A DNA stretch of 36,173 nucleotides from Janthinobacterium sp. GW456P (GCF_002127655.1 NZ_NEHB01000001.1:508568-544740), one strand, 5' to 3'; counted from the stretch's first letter, positions 26,247 through 33,884 are shown. Program-made: numbers and translations. The notes: generated by a model not told the origin, from the sequence alone.

Positions 26247-26262
26247 CAACAACGACCGAAAG

Positions 26263-26286
26263 CGGCGCCTCTGGCGCCGTTTTTTT
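26263..26286 (+). terminator. Terminator of the nuo operon
   Basis: CGGCGCC at 26263-26269 and GGCGCCG at 26273-26279 with a TCT loop, then seven T residues. It ends the nuoA-N plus DUF2818 transcript. Confidence 0.93.
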
Positions 26287-26304
26287 ATTGAATAAAGGAA
26301 TCCC

Positions 26305-26862
26305 ATGGATACGAATCTGATTGAAACCAAGGTGGACGGCGAGCTCGTCTACCAGGGCGGCTTCCTGCGCGTGCAGCGCGACCGTGTTGCACTGCCGGAT
26401 GGCAAGATCACGGCGCGCGAGTTCGTTTTGCATCCGGGCGCCGTCGTCATCCTGCCGCTGCTCGACGATGGCACGGTGCTGATGGAACGCCAGTACCGCT
26501 ATCCGCTGGACCGGGTCTTCATCGAATTCCCGGCCGGCAAGATCGACGCGGGCGAGTCGCACCTGGCGTGCGCCCAGCGCGAGTTGCTGGAAGAAACAGG
26601 CTACACGGCCAGCGACTGGCAATTCGTCTCCACCATCCATAACGCCATCGCCTATTCCGATGAACACCTGGAACTGTTTCTGGCGCGCGGACTCGTGGCC
26701 GGCGAACGCCAGCTCGACGAGGGCGAATTCCTCGAAACGTTTACGGCCACCGTGCCGCAGCTGCTCGACTGGGTCAGGGATGGCACGATCACGGACGTAA
26801 AAACCGTCATCGGCATCTTCTGGCTCGACAAGATTACCAGCGGCGCCTGGCAGCCTGCCTGA
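26305..26862 (+). CDS. Nudix hydrolase, ADP-ribose pyrophosphatase type
   Basis: The 185-residue enzyme has a perfect Nudix box: Gly78, five residues, Glu84, seven residues, then REL-x-EE-x-G at 92-99. The segment before it (VLMERQYRYPLDRVFIEFPAGKID) with its RQYRYP and EFPAGK motifs is typical of ADP-ribose pyrophosphatases, which split ADP-ribose to AMP and ribose 5-phosphate using magnesium. The ATG at 26305 follows AAAGGA. It comes just after the nuo terminator; Nudix genes commonly lie near nuo in this group. The substrate is inferred from family likeness. Confidence 0.9.
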   Translation: MDTNLIETKVDGELVYQGGFLRVQRDRVALPDGKITAREFVLHPGAVVILPLLDDGTVLMERQYRYPLDRVFIEFPAGKIDAGESHLACAQRELLEETGYTASDWQFVSTIHNAIAYSDEHLELFLARGLVAGERQLDEGEFLETFTATVPQLLDWVRDGTITDVKTVIGIFWLDKITSGAWQPA

Positions 26863-26870
26863 TTCCGCAC

Positions 26871-27569
26871 ATGCGCGCGGCTCTCCTCCTGCTGCTGGCC
26901 GGCGGCGCCCTGGACGCGCAGGCGCAGGGGCGCACGCCGTTCCAGGTGCGCTGCGAAGACACGATCAGCAAGACGGTGTCGGTGCTGACGGTGCAGCAGA
27001 ATGGCTATTCAATCGACACGCATCTGCCATACAAGGCCCTGACGGTGATGAAGGGCACGGCGCGCGCCAACACCTGGGTGCTGGGCTTGACCAAGACGGA
27101 TTCGCGCGTGGCCATCGCCCTGGCCGGCCCCATGCTGCAAGACCCGGCCAGCGGCTACGAATGCGTGGCGCCGCAGATTACCGTGAGCCTGACGTATGCG
27201 CCCGTGGTGATCTATATCGGCCGCGAGTTTGCCCCCGGCACGTGCGCGTATGATGAGATACTCGCGCACGAGCTGCGGCACATGAAAACCTATATGGAGC
27301 ATTTGCCGCGCGTGGAAAAGACCGTGCGCGCGGCGCTGGCCAGGCGCTTCGAGGCGCGCCCCCTGTATGCGCCCAGCGGCACGGCCAAGGCGGCGCTGGC
27401 GCGCGAAATCGACACGGGCTGGTTGCCGTATATCAAGGCCGAAATGCGCAAGGTGGAAATCTTGCAGGCCGCCATCGATTCGCCGCAAGAATATGCGCGC
27501 CTGGGCAAGGCGTGCAAGGGCGAGATCCAGAATATCCTGGCGGGCAAGGCCCAGCCCGCCCAGCAGTGA
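26871..27569 (+). CDS. Secreted protein with HELRH motif, putative metallopeptidase
   Basis: A 232-residue exported protein: a short signal peptide (MRAALLLLLAGGALDAQAQ) and a mature domain with four cysteines (28, 98, 125, 215). The central stretch EILAHELRHMKTYMEHL, residues 129-145, holds HELRH at 133-137, which fits the HExxH zinc site; Glu143 or His144 could be the third ligand. The helical context suits a zincin, but I cannot name the family, and DUF922-type secreted proteases are only a loose comparison. The C-terminal third is helical and ends in Ala/Gln. No ribosome site is visible before the ATG. It lies 8 bases after the Nudix gene and 16 before ispD, so all are probably one transcript. 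Confidence 0.75.
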   Translation: MRAALLLLLAGGALDAQAQGRTPFQVRCEDTISKTVSVLTVQQNGYSIDTHLPYKALTVMKGTARANTWVLGLTKTDSRVAIALAGPMLQDPASGYECVAPQITVSLTYAPVVIYIGREFAPGTCAYDEILAHELRHMKTYMEHLPRVEKTVRAALARRFEARPLYAPSGTAKAALAREIDTGWLPYIKAEMRKVEILQAAIDSPQEYARLGKACKGEIQNILAGKAQPAQQ

Positions 27570-27585
27570 CCAGACAAGGAATGGC

Positions 27586-28287
27586 ATGACAGCAGCACCG
27601 AATCGCCCCCGTTATTTTGCCCTGATCCCCGCCGCCGGCGTGGGCGCGCGCATGGAGGCGGGCAGTCCCAAGCAGTATTTAGCCATCGCCGGCAAGCCCA
27701 TGCTGCGCTATGCGCTCGACGCCTTTCTCGCAAGCCCCCTGATCGCGCATACCTATGTCGTCGTCAGTGCCGACGACGGCGTGATCGACACGATTGTGCC
27801 GGAGCAGGGCGTGACTGTGCTGCGCTGCGGCGGCGCCACGCGCATGGAAAGCATCCTCAATGGCTTGCACGCCATGCACGGCAGCATCGATGCCCACGAC
27901 CAGGTGCTGGTGCACGACGCGGCCCGTCCCGGCCTGACGCCGGCGCTGATCGAAAAACTCATTACCGAAGTCGGCGACCACCCGGCCGGCGGCTTGCTGG
28001 CCTTGCCCGTGGTCGACACCGTCAAGCGGGCGGCGCCGGGCGCCGTGTCGGCGCAGACGGTGCCGCGCGATCATCTTTGGCTGGCGCAAACGCCGCAAAT
28101 GTTCAGCTATGCCTTGCTGTACCGGGCCTTGTCCGAAGCGCCCGATCCGCAAGCGATCACCGACGACGCTTCCGCCGTCGAAGCGCTGGGCCTGGCGCCG
28201 AAACTGGTCGAGGGCCATCCGCGCAACCTGAAGGTGACCCTGCCGCGCGACATCCACACGGCCGAGCTGTATTTGGCCCATCCTTGA
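27586..28287 (+). CDS. ispD: 2-C-methyl-D-erythritol 4-phosphate cytidylyltransferase
   Basis: IspD joins CTP and methylerythritol phosphate to give CDP-methylerythritol, the third step of the MEP isoprenoid pathway. The 233-residue product has the CTP loop [18 protein letters not shown], the [11 protein letters not shown] motif, the LAQTPQMF segment and [10 protein letters not shown], all as in the family. The ATG at 27586 is preceded by AAGGA; a longer frame opens at 27367 inside the previous gene but is not family-like. It lies 16 bases before ispF, the usual ispDF pair. Confidence 0.97.
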   Translation: MTAAPNRPRYFALIPAAGVGARMEAGSPKQYLAIAGKPMLRYALDAFLASPLIAHTYVVVSADDGVIDTIVPEQGVTVLRCGGATRMESILNGLHAMHGSIDAHDQVLVHDAARPGLTPALIEKLITEVGDHPAGGLLALPVVDTVKRAAPGAVSAQTVPRDHLWLAQTPQMFSYALLYRALSEAPDPQAITDDASAVEALGLAPKLVEGHPRNLKVTLPRDIHTAELYLAHP

Positions 28288-28303
28288 CTCCAGAAAGACC
28301 TGC

Positions 28304-28804
28304 ATGCACACAACGACTCCCGCACTCCCATTTCGCATCGGCCAGGGCTATGACTGCCACGCGCTGGTGGAGCACCGCGACCTGATCATCGGCGGCGTGA
28401 AAATCCCGCATCACCTGGGTTTGCTCGGCCATTCCGACGCGGACGTGCTGCTGCACGCGATTACGGACGCGCTCTTCGGCGCGGCCGCGCTGGGCGACAT
28501 CGGCCGCCACTTCCCCGACACGGACGCGCAATTCAAGGGCGCCGATTCGCGCACCCTGCTGCGCGAAGCCGTGCGCCGCGTGCAAGCCACCGGTTATATC
28601 ATCGGCAATATCGACGCCACCATCATCGCCCAGCGCCCGAAGATGGCGCCGCATATCGCCGCCATGTGTGCCAACGTGGCCGAAGACCTGGGTGTGACCG
28701 TGGGCCAGGTCAACATCAAGGCCAAGACGAATGAAAAACTCGGCTACCTTGGGCGGGAAGAGGGCATCGCGGCAGAAGCCGTCGCCCTGCTGCTGCGCGC
28801 CTGA
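28304..28804 (+). CDS. ispF: 2-C-methyl-D-erythritol 2,4-cyclodiphosphate synthase
   Basis: IspF cyclises CDP-methylerythritol 2-phosphate to the cyclic diphosphate with release of CMP. The 166-residue product has the zinc ligands in the D-x-H pair of GYDCHAL and in [13 protein letters not shown], then [24 protein letters not shown], and [19 protein letters not shown]. The family consensus GYDVH has Val where this protein has Cys, next to the metal site; the ligands themselves are intact. It forms a trimer in the cytosol. It is coupled to ispD with 16 bases between the stop and start. Confidence 0.98.
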   Translation: MHTTTPALPFRIGQGYDCHALVEHRDLIIGGVKIPHHLGLLGHSDADVLLHAITDALFGAAALGDIGRHFPDTDAQFKGADSRTLLREAVRRVQATGYIIGNIDATIIAQRPKMAPHIAAMCANVAEDLGVTVGQVNIKAKTNEKLGYLGREEGIAAEAVALLLRA

Positions 28805-28841
28805 GACGCCAACCATTGATCGATTAACGACAGGAGTAGCC

Positions 28842-30005
28842 ATGTTCCAGTTACGCCGTACCGGCATCGCGCTTGCACTGGCATTGACTGCCGCGCCAGC
28901 GGCCTGGGCCGAACTGCAAGCCACGGGCGAGCCGCCCGCCGCCAAACAGGGCTGGAAGGCCGAGACCGTCGCGCAGGGCGTGCGCCAGCCGTGGGGCATC
29001 GCCTGGCTGGGCGAGGGCCGCGCGCTCGTCACCAGCAAGCAGGGGACCTTGCATCTGCTCACTGGCAAGACATTCGAGGACGTGGTGCTGGAAGGCATGC
29101 CCAAGGTGTTTACGGGCGGGCAGGGCGGCCTGCTCGATATCGTGCTGCATCCGCAGGATGCGGGCAAGCCGAACCCGCGCGTCTACATGACGGTGTCGAC
29201 GGGCACGAATGATGCCAATCGCACGACCCTCGTGCGTGGCGTGTTCGACGGCAAGAAGGTGACGGGCATCGAGACCCTGTTCAAGGTCGCCACCGACAAG
29301 AGCGGCGGCCAGCATTTCGGTTCGCGCCTGCTGTGGCTGCCGGATGGCACTTTGCTGATGAGCGTGGCCGATGGCGGCAATCCGCCGCTGCGCATCGGCG
29401 ACCGCCTGGCGCGCGAGCAGGCGCAAAACCTGGCCACGCACCAGGGCTCCATCCTGCGCCTGACGGAAGAGGGCAAACCGGCGCCCGGCAATCCGCTGGC
29501 GGCCAAGGGGGCCTTGCCGGAAATCTGGTCGTATGGCCACCGCAACGTGCAGGGCCTGGCGCTCGACCCTGTTTCCGGCCGCGTGTGGGCCACGGAACAC
29601 GGTCCGTACGGCGGCGACGAGCTGAACCTGGTGGTGGCGGGCGGCAACTATGGCTGGCCCTTGCAAAGCTATGGCGCCGACTACAAGACGCATGAACCGG
29701 TCGGCAAGCATGAAGTGGCCGGCATGCTCAATCCGAGCGTGGCCTGGGTGCCGTCGCCGGCGCCGTCGGGGCTGGCCGTCTACACGGGTGACAAGATCGC
29801 CGCCTGGCGCGGCAGCATTTTCAGCGGCGGCCTGGCGGCAAAGGACATCCGCCGCATCGCCGTCGATGCGAACGGCAAGGTGACGGGCCAGGACCGCCTG
29901 GACATCGGCGCGCGCGTGCGCGACGTGCGCCAGGGGCCGGATGGCTACCTGTATGCGCTGACCGATGAAGACAACGGCCGCCTGCTGCGCATCGTGCCGC
30001 GGTAA
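28842..30005 (+). CDS. Secreted PQQ-dependent sugar dehydrogenase, GSDH family
   Basis: A 387-residue periplasmic protein with signal peptide MFQLRRTGIALALALTAAPA. The mature part is a six-bladed beta-propeller of the glucose/sorbosone dehydrogenase family: PWGIAWLGEGRALVTSKQG, GGQGGLLDIVLHP, GGQHFGSRLLWLPDG (with the catalytic-type His), EIWSYGHRNVQGLALDP (with the conserved His-Arg) and WATEHGPYGGDELNLVVAGGNYGWP. Relatives such as E. coli YliI oxidise aldoses with PQQ and calcium. The ATG at 28842 follows AGGAG. The substrate is not predictable. No PQQ synthesis genes lie in the window. A terminator follows. Confidence 0.92.
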   Translation: MFQLRRTGIALALALTAAPAAWAELQATGEPPAAKQGWKAETVAQGVRQPWGIAWLGEGRALVTSKQGTLHLLTGKTFEDVVLEGMPKVFTGGQGGLLDIVLHPQDAGKPNPRVYMTVSTGTNDANRTTLVRGVFDGKKVTGIETLFKVATDKSGGQHFGSRLLWLPDGTLLMSVADGGNPPLRIGDRLAREQAQNLATHQGSILRLTEEGKPAPGNPLAAKGALPEIWSYGHRNVQGLALDPVSGRVWATEHGPYGGDELNLVVAGGNYGWPLQSYGADYKTHEPVGKHEVAGMLNPSVAWVPSPAPSGLAVYTGDKIAAWRGSIFSGGLAAKDIRRIAVDANGKVTGQDRLDIGARVRDVRQGPDGYLYALTDEDNGRLLRIVPR

Positions 30006-30012
30006 CACGGCC

Positions 30013-30046
30013 GGCGCCGTCTTCGCTTAAGATGGCGCCTTTATTT
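30013..30046 (+). terminator. Terminator after the sugar dehydrogenase
   Basis: GGCGCCGTCTT at 30013-30023 pairs with AAGATGGCGCC at 30029-30039 (one G-U pair) around a five-base loop, followed by TTTATTT. Confidence 0.85.
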
Positions 30047-30062
30047 CATTCAAGGTGGCGGC

Positions 30063-30365
30063 ATGGCCCGTGATACTTATGCATACCGGCACGTTGCCGT
30101 CGAATCGCGCGCGATTCATGGCCGCGTGGAAATCCGCCCCGTGCCGGGCCAGGCCTTCTCTCCCGAACTGGCCGTGCAGTGCTCGCGCCGCCTGGTGGAC
30201 CTGCGGCGCTATCCGCTGGGCAGCCGCTTTTTACTGTTTGCCAAGCTGACGGACCGCCTGGGCGGCACGCCTTTCCTGTATGCCTATCACGGCGATGCGG
30301 ACGTGCTGATGACGCCGGCCGAAGTGATGAAATTCCTCGGCGAATTCCGGCGCGGCCGCATCTGA
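30063..30365 (+). CDS. Small protein of unknown function
   Basis: A 100-residue, soluble, basic protein that I do not recognise. It starts at an ATG preceded by AAGGTGG and has no signal peptide. Patterns seen: YAYRHVAVESRAIHGRVEIRP at the start, a helix with LAVQCSRRLVDLRRYPLGSR, and a C-terminal LMTPAEVMKFLGEFRRGRI. It sits just after the sugar dehydrogenase terminator and ends 3 bases before the convergent MFS gene. Codon use is like its neighbours, which supports a real gene. Confidence 0.7.
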   Translation: MARDTYAYRHVAVESRAIHGRVEIRPVPGQAFSPELAVQCSRRLVDLRRYPLGSRFLLFAKLTDRLGGTPFLYAYHGDADVLMTPAEVMKFLGEFRRGRI

Positions 30366-30368
30366 TTC

Positions 30369-31583
30369 CTACGATGCGGTGCAGGCCGCGCCAGCCTTGG
30401 CGCTGGCCTGCGGCTTGCCGAACAGCGCGATCGTCAGGGCGCAGCCGAGGGCGAACAGGCCGCCCACCACCATCGCGCTCGACACGCCCAGCCGGTCGAC
30501 GGCCATGCCGCCGAGCAGGGCGCCCGACGCCAGCGACACTTGCACAATCGCAACGAACAGCGCGCTGCTGCCTTCCATCAGCTCCGGCGCCGCCTTGAAC
30601 ATCCACGTCTGCACGGCGATCGGCATGGCGCCGAAACCGAAACCCCATACAGCCACCAGCAGCATGGCCGTCACCGAATGGCTGCCGAATGCGGCCATGG
30701 CCAAGGTGGACAGGCCCAGCACGGCGCCCGTCGCCATCAGCGCGGCCCGTTCGTGGCGGCCTGCCGCCCAGCCGCCCGCGAGGTTGCCGATGAAGCCGGC
30801 AGCGCCGTAGACGAGCAGCATGGCGCTGACCGTGCCGGCCGCCAGGTGCGAAATCTGCGTGAGGAAGGGCGCGATATACGTGTAGGCGGCGAACTGGCCC
30901 GTGAACAGCATGGCCGTGGCGATCAGGCCCAGCCTGGCCTTGCGGATGCCGAAAATCATCGGCAGCTGGCGCAGGCGGATGGCTTGTGTCGGCGGCAGCT
31001 TGGGCAGCAGCAATAGCTGGCCGATGAAGACCAGCACGGCAATGGCGCTGGCCGCGCCGAAGGCGATCCGCCAGCCCACCAGTTCGCCCACCAGCGCGCC
31101 GGCCGGCACGCCCGCCACCGTGCCCAGCGAGACGCCGGCGAAGATGATGGACATGGCGCGCGACGCATGCTGCGGCGCCACCAGGCGCGGGCCGATGGCG
31201 CTGCCAATGGCCCAGAAACCGCCCACGCCCACGCCCAGCATGGCGCGCCCCAGCAAGATCCAGCCATACGACGGCGCCAGCGCCACCAGCAGGTTCGAGG
31301 CGACCAGCAGGGCGGTGAGCGCCAGCAGCACGATGCGGCGGTCCAGTCGGCCCGAGCCGACGGTGACGAAGATGGCGGCAAACGCGGCAACGATGCCGGG
31401 CGTGGTGATCATCAGTCCCGCCTGGCCCTTGCTGATGGCCAGTTCGGCGGCCATCGCGGGCAGCAGGCCGACGGGCAGGAATTCGGTGGTGACGAGGGCG
31501 AAGGCGCCGATGCCGACGGATAATACCGCCAGCCACGGCGCCACGGTGGTATCGTCGCCAGAGGTGTTGGAAGGTGTGTGCAT
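30369..31583 (-). CDS. MFS exporter, DHA1 family
   Basis: A 404-residue transporter with 12 predicted membrane helices in two halves. The first half has the drug-transporter landmarks FALVTTEFLPVGLLPAMA, the motif-A-like GSGRLDRRIVLLALTALLV between TM2 and TM3, and RAMLGVGVGGFWAIGSAIGPRLV; the GVPAGALVGELVGWR stretch fits motif C of proton-linked exporters. It is closest in look to the sugar-efflux/arabinose exporter type (AraJ, SotB). AGGA lies before the start. It is divergent from the TetR gene with a 90-base gap holding two matching operators, so it is very likely repressed by that regulator and induced by its ligand. The substrate is unknown. Confidence 0.92.
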   Translation of the reverse strand: MHTPSNTSGDDTTVAPWLAVLSVGIGAFALVTTEFLPVGLLPAMAAELAISKGQAGLMITTPGIVAAFAAIFVTVGSGRLDRRIVLLALTALLVASNLLVALAPSYGWILLGRAMLGVGVGGFWAIGSAIGPRLVAPQHASRAMSIIFAGVSLGTVAGVPAGALVGELVGWRIAFGAASAIAVLVFIGQLLLLPKLPPTQAIRLRQLPMIFGIRKARLGLIATAMLFTGQFAAYTYIAPFLTQISHLAAGTVSAMLLVYGAAGFIGNLAGGWAAGRHERAALMATGAVLGLSTLAMAAFGSHSVTAMLLVAVWGFGFGAMPIAVQTWMFKAAPELMEGSSALFVAIVQVSLASGALLGGMAVDRLGVSSAMVVGGLFALGCALTIALFGKPQASAKAGAACTAS

Positions 31584-31611
31584 AGGGTTCCTGAAAAGCC
31601 GGGAGGTTTTT

Positions 31612-31623
31612 AACCGGTCGGTA
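31612..31623 (-). promoter_or_regulatory. TetR operator, proximal site
   Basis: AACCGGTCGGTA, with ACCG and CGGT arms around GT, matches the second site at 31663-31674. It lies immediately downstream of the -10 box of the MFS promoter, where a bound repressor would block transcription. Confidence 0.65.
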
Positions 31624-31624
31624 T

Positions 31625-31654
31625 ATAATCAGGGCAGGCGGACAGTGTTGTCAA
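31625..31654 (-). promoter_or_regulatory. Promoter of the MFS gene
   Basis: On the minus strand a perfect TTGACA lies at 31654-31649, and GATTAT at 31630-31625 follows after 18 bases. The two TetR-type operators flank this promoter exactly on either side. Confidence 0.65.
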
Positions 31655-31662
31655 TAATTTTT

Positions 31663-31674
31663 TACCGAACGGTA
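31663..31674 (+). promoter_or_regulatory. TetR operator over the regulator start codon
   Basis: TACCGAACGGTA has perfect TACCG/CGGTA arms around AA. Its last base is the A of the TetR start codon, and it lies just upstream of the MFS -35 box. The two sites are 51 bases apart centre to centre. Confidence 0.7.
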
Positions 31675-32294
31675 TGAAACAAGATAAAAAAGAGGAAGTG
31701 GGCAAGGCGAAAACGGGGCGGCCGCGCACCTTCGACGCGGACGAGGCGCTCGATTGCGCGATGAAAGTGTTTTGGGAAAAAGGTTACGAAGGCAGTTCCT
31801 TGCCGGAACTGACGAAGGCCATGGGCATGAACCGGCCCAGCCTGTATGCCGTCTTCGGCAACAAGGAGCAGCTGTTTCACAAGGCGCTCGAGCGCTACAG
31901 CGATACGCGCATGCGGTTTTTCGATGCGGCCCTGGAACAGCCGACGGCGCGCCAGGTGGTGGAAGCCTTGCTGACGCAGTATGTTGACGCGCAAACCATG
32001 CCGGACGGCCCGCACGGCTGCATGGGTGTCAATGCGGCGCTCGCCTGCAGCGACGATGCCTTGCCGATCCGCGATGAATTGTTCGCGCGCCGGCTGCGCG
32101 GTGAAATCAAATTGCGCGACCGTTTGCGGCGCGCCAAGGAAGAGGGGGATTTGCCGCCCGATTCTTGCCCGGAGCAGCAGGCGCGCTTTGTCGTGACCCT
32201 GTCGCAGGGCATGGCCATCCAGGCGGCGGCCGGTGTCTCGCGCGAACAATTGCAGCAAATGGTGGGCTTGCTGCTGCGCAATTGGCCGATGTAG
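31674..32294 (+). CDS. TetR-family transcriptional regulator
   Basis: A 206-residue repressor. The N-terminal DNA-binding domain has GRPRTFDADEALDCAM, then the helix-turn-helix at about 41-62 (SSLPELTKAMGMNRPSLYAV) and FGNKEQLFHKALERY. The C-terminal ligand and dimer domain has GPHGCMGVNAALAC, as in one common TetR subgroup linked to MFS pumps. No Shine-Dalgarno site precedes the ATG at 31674, and the operator overlaps that codon, so the message may be nearly leaderless; no confident promoter was found for this strand. It should repress itself and the divergent exporter. Its stop directly abuts the convergent gene. Confidence 0.92.
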   Translation: MKQDKKEEVGKAKTGRPRTFDADEALDCAMKVFWEKGYEGSSLPELTKAMGMNRPSLYAVFGNKEQLFHKALERYSDTRMRFFDAALEQPTARQVVEALLTQYVDAQTMPDGPHGCMGVNAALACSDDALPIRDELFARRLRGEIKLRDRLRRAKEEGDLPPDSCPEQQARFVVTLSQGMAIQAAAGVSREQLQQMVGLLLRNWPM

Positions 32295-32633
32295 CTACCC
32301 GGTCGGGGCGATGGTCTTGGCCAGGTCGCTGGGCGCCTTGCGCCGCCAGGCGGCCGTCAGGGCGGCGGCCAGCATGTCCAGCTCCGCGTCCGCCAGGCAC
32401 ACTGTGATGCCGGCCAGGCGTTCGCCCCACCAGAGTTTTTCGCAGCCGGACGGCGTGATGACGGTGGCGATATGCGCCGCTTCCGCATCGAGCAGTACGT
32501 TGATGTGCTCGTCATCGGGCAGGGTGGCAAAGATCTTCCCGCCCACGCGGAAGGCCGGACGGTCGTGGTGTTCTTCCTCGGTGGCGTCGGGAAACGACAG
32601 TGCCAGATAGCGTAGTTCTTCCAGGTCGACCAT
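32295..32633 (-). CDS. MmcQ/YjbR family protein
   Basis: A 112-residue protein of the MmcQ/YjbR family, small proteins with a double-wing DNA-binding-like fold. Landmarks: LEELRYLALSFPDATEEEHHDRPAFRVGGKIFATL, seen as the usual start with FPDATEE and PAFRV, the middle HINVLLD, and the C-terminal LLAAALTAAWRRKAPSDL-like helix (AALTAAWRRKAP). GAGG precedes the start. Members are often taken as DNA-binding proteins, but few are tested. Its stop codon directly abuts that of the convergent tetR gene, with no spacer and no terminator between. Confidence 0.9.
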   Translation of the reverse strand: MVDLEELRYLALSFPDATEEEHHDRPAFRVGGKIFATLPDDEHINVLLDAEAAHIATVITPSGCEKLWWGERLAGITVCLADAELDMLAAALTAAWRRKAPSDLAKTIAPTG

Positions 32634-32844
32634 TCCTCTTTCTCCCTCATCGGACAGATAGCAGCGTGACTACATTTTGCCATGCTGTTTCGCCCCGTGG
32701 TGCAGCGCCATGCGAAAAGAAATGCGCGCGATGCGACATTGGCGGACTGGTCTGTGGTGCCGCCGCGACACGCCGCGCAACGCGCTTGGCCCCCGCGCCA
32801 GAGTAGAACAGGCTGTTTTTCTGCCATTGAGCAGCTTCTTGTTA

Positions 32845-32882
32845 GAAAAATATCTTTCATGGTTAAAAGAAAAATACTTTTC
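32845..32882 (+). promoter_or_regulatory. Two tandem AT-rich near-palindromes
   Basis: GAAAAATATCTTTC at 32845-32858 and GAAAAATACTTTTC at 32869-32882 differ at two positions, are both nearly self-complementary, and are 24 bases apart. They lie just before a TAGAAT -10 box (32900-32905), and the second site covers its -35 position. This suggests binding of a dimeric regulator. They lie in the 514-base gap 32634-33147, whose first 200 bases show nothing else that I can name. Confidence 0.5.
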
Positions 32883-32899
32883 TTCTAGGGAATTTACGC

Positions 32900-32905
32900 T
32901 AGAAT
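32900..32905 (+). promoter_or_regulatory. Candidate -10 box for the PEP-CTERM gene
   Basis: TAGAAT at 32900-32905 is a good -10 box with no good -35 match; this fits a promoter that needs an activator at the tandem sites upstream. It would give a leader of about 235 bases. Confidence 0.4.
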
Positions 32906-32975
32906 AGCCTCAACGTCTTACCTGACCCGTCAATTGTCTGGCCTTGTTCCGGGAACCCGAACCCTTCCCAGGACG

Positions 32976-33128
32976 CTTGCAGTGCCGCCATGGCACGCCG
33001 CAAGTCCGCGCTGTTAGCGGAAGTTCACGCCCCCGACCGCTCATTCCCGCAATCCCTAGCGCTTTGCCGACACGCCTCAATGCAGCGTGTATTCAGCTCC
33101 AGCGCTCTTTGCCGCGCCCACTGAATAC
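32976..33128 (+). promoter_or_regulatory. Structured leader of the PEP-CTERM gene
   Basis: A compound stem lies at 32976-33004: CTTGC with GCAAG outside and GTGCC with GGCAC inside, loop GCCAT. A second long-range stem pairs GTATTCAG (33089-33096) with CTGAATAC (33121-33128) around 24 bases, ending 19 bases before the start codon. No riboswitch class known to me is matched. Confidence 0.4.
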
Positions 33129-33147
33129 TTACTTACTGGATACCATT

Positions 33148-33804
33148 ATGAAAAACTTGCCTAAAATCGCCCTGTCCCTGATCGCTGTCGGTGTGTTTGC
33201 CCACGCGAACGCCAGCACCATCACTCTCTCTACCGCTTACTCGAACGCTGGCGCGCAAGCTTCCGCCGCCGCTTACCAGTCCGTGGTGAACGCCGCCGTG
33301 GCCACGCCAGGCGCCGGCTATGGCTCGACGACGATTGCCAGCTACGACAACGTCAACAACAGCGGCCTGTTCGGCAGCGGCTCGAACATCGCTTTCAAAT
33401 CGGTGATCAACTTTGGCGTCAGCGCGGCCGATGCGGGCGCCTGGAGCTTCCGCAGCGGCGTCGACTTCGGCAAGGGCGGCGCCCTGTTCCTCGACGGCGT
33501 GGCGCTGGACTTCAAGAGCAATGACATGTGGTGGGCAGGCAACTACAACAATGGCAGCCAGTTCCTCAGCGGTTCGAGCGCCTTGTCGGCGGGTAACCAT
33601 ACCCTGAGCATCTACGGCCTGGAAGGTTGCTGCGATGGCGGCCAGCAAGCGCAGTTCAAGGCGGGCAACAACAATTTCGTCAGCTTCGGCGCCAAGGATG
33701 GCTTGATCTCGGCCGTCCCTGAGCCAACCACCTACGCCATGCTGCTGGTCGGCCTGGGCTTGCTGGGCTTTACGGCGCGCCGCAAGCAGGAAGCAAAATT
33801 TTAA
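33148..33804 (+). CDS. PEP-CTERM sorted exported protein with CCDGG motif
   Basis: A 218-residue exported protein. It has a signal peptide (MKNLPKIALSLIAVGVFAHANA), a beta-rich Ser/Gly/Asn-rich body with few charges, and a C-terminal PEP-CTERM sorting signal: VPEPTTYAM, a hydrophobic helix LLVGLGLLGFT and the basic end ARRK. Exosortase (XrtA/EpsH type) is expected to cut this signal, and such proteins are usually tied to exopolysaccharide and biofilm. The motif GLEGCCDGGQQAQF near 157-170 fits a recognisable subgroup of these proteins with paired cysteines. The ATG at 33148 follows only a weak TGGA; a frame open to 32944 crosses the leader stems. No exosortase gene lies in the window. Confidence 0.9.
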   Translation: MKNLPKIALSLIAVGVFAHANASTITLSTAYSNAGAQASAAAYQSVVNAAVATPGAGYGSTTIASYDNVNNSGLFGSGSNIAFKSVINFGVSAADAGAWSFRSGVDFGKGGALFLDGVALDFKSNDMWWAGNYNNGSQFLSGSSALSAGNHTLSIYGLEGCCDGGQQAQFKAGNNNFVSFGAKDGLISAVPEPTTYAMLLVGLGLLGFTARRKQEAKF

Positions 33805-33825
33805 GCGCAAGTATTAAGCAATAAT

Positions 33826-33864
33826 AAAAAGCCCGCCGGTCTGTCAGGACACGGCGGGCTTTTT
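33826..33864. terminator. Bidirectional terminator
   Basis: AAAAAGCCCGCCG at 33826-33838 and CGGCGGGCTTTTT at 33852-33864 are fully complementary with a 13-base loop. It has a T run on both strands and serves the PEP-CTERM gene and the convergent FHA gene. Confidence 0.93.
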
Positions 33865-33884
33865 GCATGGCGGCGCTTGCATCG

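Noticed and set aside
32677..32907. Small open frames in the gap between MmcQ/YjbR and the PEP-CTERM gene
   Set aside because: They are Arg/Cys-rich, lack ribosome sites and overlap the palindromes; they look like chance frames.
32991..33005. TGGCAC as a sigma-54 -24 element before the PEP-CTERM gene
   Set aside because: The matching GC of the -12 element is not at the right distance, and the bases belong to a hairpin.
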